Source: Lachnoanaerobaculum sp. OBRC5-5 (GTDB lineage: Bacteria > Bacillota > Clostridia > Lachnospirales > Lachnospiraceae). From it: a DNA stretch of 64,000 nt. The position numbers and the translations under genes are program-made. This document shows positions 61,386-64,000 of the stretch, in pieces. Every line of letters begins with the position of its first letter. Positions within the stretch are counted from its first letter, which is position 1. The stretch lies in the NCBI RefSeq assembly GCF_000296385.1, contig NZ_JH815185.1:289960-353959 (forward strand), in the 5' to 3' direction. The notes beneath the pieces were generated by a model that saw only the letters and a program-made list of their open reading frames with translations, was not told where the DNA came from and made no database searches.

Positions 61386-63176
61386 ATGGGCAAAGGATTA
61401 AAATTCAGACTGACTATTACAATATTATTGTTTGTGTTGTTTTTTGCACAATATGTAATTACACATGTGAAAATAAAAATGATTATAAAGAATAATATAT
61501 TCTATGGTGTTGAAGACGGTCTATTTGAGAGTAAACTCAGTCTAAAAGAATTAACTGTTCCTGCAGGAGTTAAATCAATATCTACGTATGCCTTTTTAGG
61601 CTGTGAGAATATTGAAGTTGTGGAATTACCTGATACACTTGAAAGTATTGGAGAACTCTCATTTATGGGCTGTAGAAAACTTAAGCATATTAAAATACCG
61701 GAAAATGTAAAAGATATAGGTATGGGGGCATTTTATGAATGTTCAAGTTTAAAAAATTTGGAATTACCCGAAGGTTTGGAGAAAATAAATGCTGCAACAT
61801 TTAAAGATTGTATTGTTTTGGAAAAAATAAATATTCCTCCGGGAGTAAATGAGGTTGACGAGTCTGCATTTTCAAACTGTAAAGAATTGAAAGAAATAGA
61901 GCTGAATGAAGGTTTAAAAAATATAGGAAGTGAAGCCTTTTCAGGCTGCGAAAAACTACAGAGTATAGAAATCCCGGATTCAGTCGAGCGGATAAATTCC
62001 TATGCGTTCAAAGATTGTAAAAAACTTTCTGAAATATATATGTCCAAGGGAATAAAATATATTGAGGAAGGTACATTTGAAGGTACAAAGTATTATGAAA
62101 GGGGACTCTGGGAAGATGAGAATGGAATATATATAGGTGACGCCCTGATAAAATATTGGAATAAAGGCAGTGAAATGAAGGTAAAAGATGGTACAAGAGT
62201 TATTGCAAGTAAAGCCTGTTCAAATCTGCCTGATTTGATTACGGTTGAATTACCTGAAAGTATTAAAGTTGTAGGGTATGAAGCCTTTGCAAACTGTAAG
62301 AGTCTTAAAAATATAAATATGCCGCAAAGCTTAGAAGATATTGAAGACAGAGCATTTTATGAATGTGGTATAGAAAGTATAAATATATCTGAAAATGTAA
62401 AGAATATAGGAAGTATGGCCTTTGCAAATTGTAGAAATCTATCTGATATCGATATGGAAAAAACTCCTGACGGATTGGATGCAGGAGTATTTGAGAATAC
62501 ATATTGGCTTGAAAATTTGGAAAAGGATGAATATGGATGTAAATATTTCCAAGATATACTACTTAAATACGAAAATGGAGCAAGTTATGTTAAAGTCAGG
62601 GAAGGAACAAAGAGTATAGGTAGTGAGGCATTTTTAAACTCTGAAGGATTAAAAAGCATAGAGATTCCAAAAAGTGTGGAAATCATAGGCAGGGAAGCTT
62701 TTAGCGGATGTAAGAATTTAAATGAGTGTATATTTGAAGAAGAAAGCAATATTAAAGAAATTCAATTGGGAGCTTTTAAAGAATGTAAAAGTCTTAAAGA
62801 AATAGAGATACCAAAGAGTACAGAATATCTTGGTGTAAAGGCCTTTGAAGACTGTGAAGCACTTGAAAAGGTTGTATTTAAGGAGGGCTGTGATATCAAA
62901 ATATTGAATATGGGAGTATTTTTTGGTTGTACCGGTTTAAAAGAGATTACTCTGCCTTCAAGATTGGAAGAGGTACACTTTGCAGCTTTTGCATATTGTG
63001 TAAGCCTTGAAAAAATAAGATTTCCGGAAAGTATGCAGTATATAGACAGCTACGCTATAACTATATGTAAGAACCTAAATCAAATTGAAGTACCTTCAAG
63101 TATAAAAGAGGATTTTGCTATAATAAAGAAAAAGATAAACTCTGAAAAGGTATACCCTAAAGTTATATATTATTAA
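61386..63176 (+). CDS. BspA-type leucine-rich-repeat protein (membrane-anchored)
   Basis: 596 aa from the ATG at 61386 (AGGGG 8 bases ahead); an ATG two codons earlier is too close to the ribosome site. One N-terminal helix (about 8-25), then about twenty 23-residue LRR_5 units of type L-x-x-I-x-I-P-x-x-V-x-x-I-G-x-x-A-F-x-x-C, interrupted twice by GIYIGDALIKY-like inserts (about 240 and 390). Such proteins bind host or partner cells. It is followed by a paralogue. Confidence 0.9.
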   Translation: MGKGLKFRLTITILLFVLFFAQYVITHVKIKMIIKNNIFYGVEDGLFESKLSLKELTVPAGVKSISTYAFLGCENIEVVELPDTLESIGELSFMGCRKLKHIKIPENVKDIGMGAFYECSSLKNLELPEGLEKINAATFKDCIVLEKINIPPGVNEVDESAFSNCKELKEIELNEGLKNIGSEAFSGCEKLQSIEIPDSVERINSYAFKDCKKLSEIYMSKGIKYIEEGTFEGTKYYERGLWEDENGIYIGDALIKYWNKGSEMKVKDGTRVIASKACSNLPDLITVELPESIKVVGYEAFANCKSLKNINMPQSLEDIEDRAFYECGIESINISENVKNIGSMAFANCRNLSDIDMEKTPDGLDAGVFENTYWLENLEKDEYGCKYFQDILLKYENGASYVKVREGTKSIGSEAFLNSEGLKSIEIPKSVEIIGREAFSGCKNLNECIFEEESNIKEIQLGAFKECKSLKEIEIPKSTEYLGVKAFEDCEALEKVVFKEGCDIKILNMGVFFGCTGLKEITLPSRLEEVHFAAFAYCVSLEKIRFPESMQYIDSYAITICKNLNQIEVPSSIKEDFAIIKKKINSEKVYPKVIYY

Positions 63177-63217
63177 AATTACATATTAGAATAGCAATAT
63201 CAGAGGGGAGGATGTTT

Positions 63218-64000
63218 GTGGGTAACAGAAAGACTAAGATATATTTATTTATTATAACAGGTATAGCATGTATAGCTATAGGTTTCTTTTTGAGCAATTT
63301 GAAATGTAAGAAGATTATAGAAGATAATATCCTTTTAGGTATTAAAGACGGTATATTGGAGAAAAGAGAGAATATCAAAAAAATAGAAATACCTGACGGA
63401 GTTACAGATATAGGTGATAGAGTATTTTATAATTGTACCAATCTGGAAAATATTACGATACCGGAAACCGTAAAGACAATAGGATTTCATGCCTTTGATA
63501 ACTGTGTAAAAATTAAAGACATAAAATTACCTGATAATCTGGAAGTAATACAGACAGGTGCTTTTTATAATTGTATTTCGCTAAAGAAAATAGAAATACC
63601 GAAGGGTGTGAGTGCTGTTTATACGAAAGTATTTTCGGATTGCAGATCTTTGGAGGATATTGTTTTTTTGGGAAATATAGGTGAAATAGAGGACAGTGCC
63701 TTTGAGGGTTGCGAGAAGCTTAAAACAATAAAAGTTCCTAACAGTCTTGAAAAAATAGGCAAATATGCCTTCAGAAATTGTAGCAGTTTATCTGATATAA
63801 ATATTCCCGAAGAGATAAAAACTGTTGGAGAAGATGCTTTCTTAGGAACTGATATTCTTAGGAAAGCGGATATTGATGAATACGGTTGTGCATATATAGG
63901 AAAAGTATTGGTATATAGTGATGGGGAAAAAGAGTATGTTAAGGTTAAAGATTATACCAAAGTAATTGCAGACTGTGTATTTTATGATAATGAAAATTTA
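63218..64000 (+). CDS. BspA-type LRR protein, second paralogue (3' end outside window)
   Basis: At least 261 codons and still open at the end of the window. GTG start at 63218 is 6 bases after GGGGAGG; the ATG at 63212 touches the ribosome site. Same layout as the gene before: one N-terminal helix (about 9-27, YLFIITGIACIAIGFFL), then LRR_5 units beginning IKKIEIPDGVTDIGDRVFYNC. It probably arose by tandem duplication. Confidence 0.88.
   Translation, partial: MGNRKTKIYLFIITGIACIAIGFFLSNLKCKKIIEDNILLGIKDGILEKRENIKKIEIPDGVTDIGDRVFYNCTNLENITIPETVKTIGFHAFDNCVKIKDIKLPDNLEVIQTGAFYNCISLKKIEIPKGVSAVYTKVFSDCRSLEDIVFLGNIGEIEDSAFEGCEKLKTIKVPNSLEKIGKYAFRNCSSLSDINIPEEIKTVGEDAFLGTDILRKADIDEYGCAYIGKVLVYSDGEKEYVKVKDYTKVIADCVFYDNENL

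Noticed and set aside
1-64000. CRISPR arrays, tRNA or rRNA genes, integrase or phage genes
   Set aside because: I looked for regularly spaced repeats, cloverleaf-like sequences with CCA-type ends, and recombinase motifs, and found none.

Overview
The window reads as the chromosome of a low-GC Gram-positive anaerobe. The family is most likely Lachnospiraceae (Clostridia); this is inferred from gene order and protein style, not from a search. Supporting signs are AT-rich coding DNA with strong AGGAGG-type ribosome binding sites, GTG and TTG starts, many hairpin-plus-T terminators, an S-box (SAM-I) riboswitch ahead of metK, the Asp23/FakA/RecG...RsmD/CoaD order, an rpmG-secE-nusG-rplK-rplA operon and BspA-type leucine-rich-repeat surface proteins. 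I see no rRNA or tRNA gene, no CRISPR array, no complete insertion sequence and no phage module.

Layout. 1-1000: a TetR regulator with a translationally coupled flavodoxin-fold oxidoreductase, and a double operator. 1.1-2.5 kb: a two-gene module of a DUF4869-like protein and a P-loop protein with a possible Toprim tail. 2.5-4.36 kb: a cassette (cysteine-rich protein, peptidase E) lying between two copies of the metK promoter sequence. 4.34-7.5 kb: SAM riboswitch, metK and a two-component system apparently in one transcript. 7.5-8.5 kb: azlCD exporter (minus strand). 8.6-16.3 kb: Asp23, FakA, RecG, L,D-transpeptidase, RsmD, CoaD and a coiled-coil protein. 16.3-26.3 kb: a long, tightly overlapping run with RsmF-, RsuA- and RluA-type rRNA modification enzymes, a large UPF1-like helicase, a HAD phosphatase, RecU, a divergent HisI-like protein and a cation/proton antiporter. 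26.4-32.8 kb: small export protein (minus), patatin, a TrpXYZ-like ABC importer, a cytidylate-kinase-like protein and citrate synthase.

33.4-43 kb is a cell-surface glycan region: a DUF2142 membrane protein, a secreted glycosidase-like protein, GT2 glycosyltransferases, two multi-spanning membrane proteins and a LicD-family phosphotransferase. A BCCT (betaine/choline/carnitine) transporter lies immediately beyond, which raises the possibility of choline decoration. 44.9-56.1 kb is a patchwork of lipoproteins, a secreted metallo-beta-lactamase-fold protein, an S66 peptidase, GNAT, GrpB, DUF523 and DUF1697 proteins and several unrecognised membrane proteins. One of these is AT-rich and lies between two near-identical terminators. 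An orphan hexuronate gene (uxaB) has a textbook cre/LacI-type operator.

56.2-64 kb: glycerate kinase, a PTS IIC protein, the secE-nusG-L11-L1 operon with an L1-binding leader that copies the 23S rRNA L1 site, a small membrane protein between two look-alike hairpins, and two tandem BspA-like LRR proteins, the second running off the window.

The best candidates for something undescribed are the DUF4869/P-loop-Toprim pair, the UPF1-like helicase inside an rRNA-modification/RecU operon, the SAM-riboswitch-controlled two-component system and the HisI homologue that has lost its metal motif.
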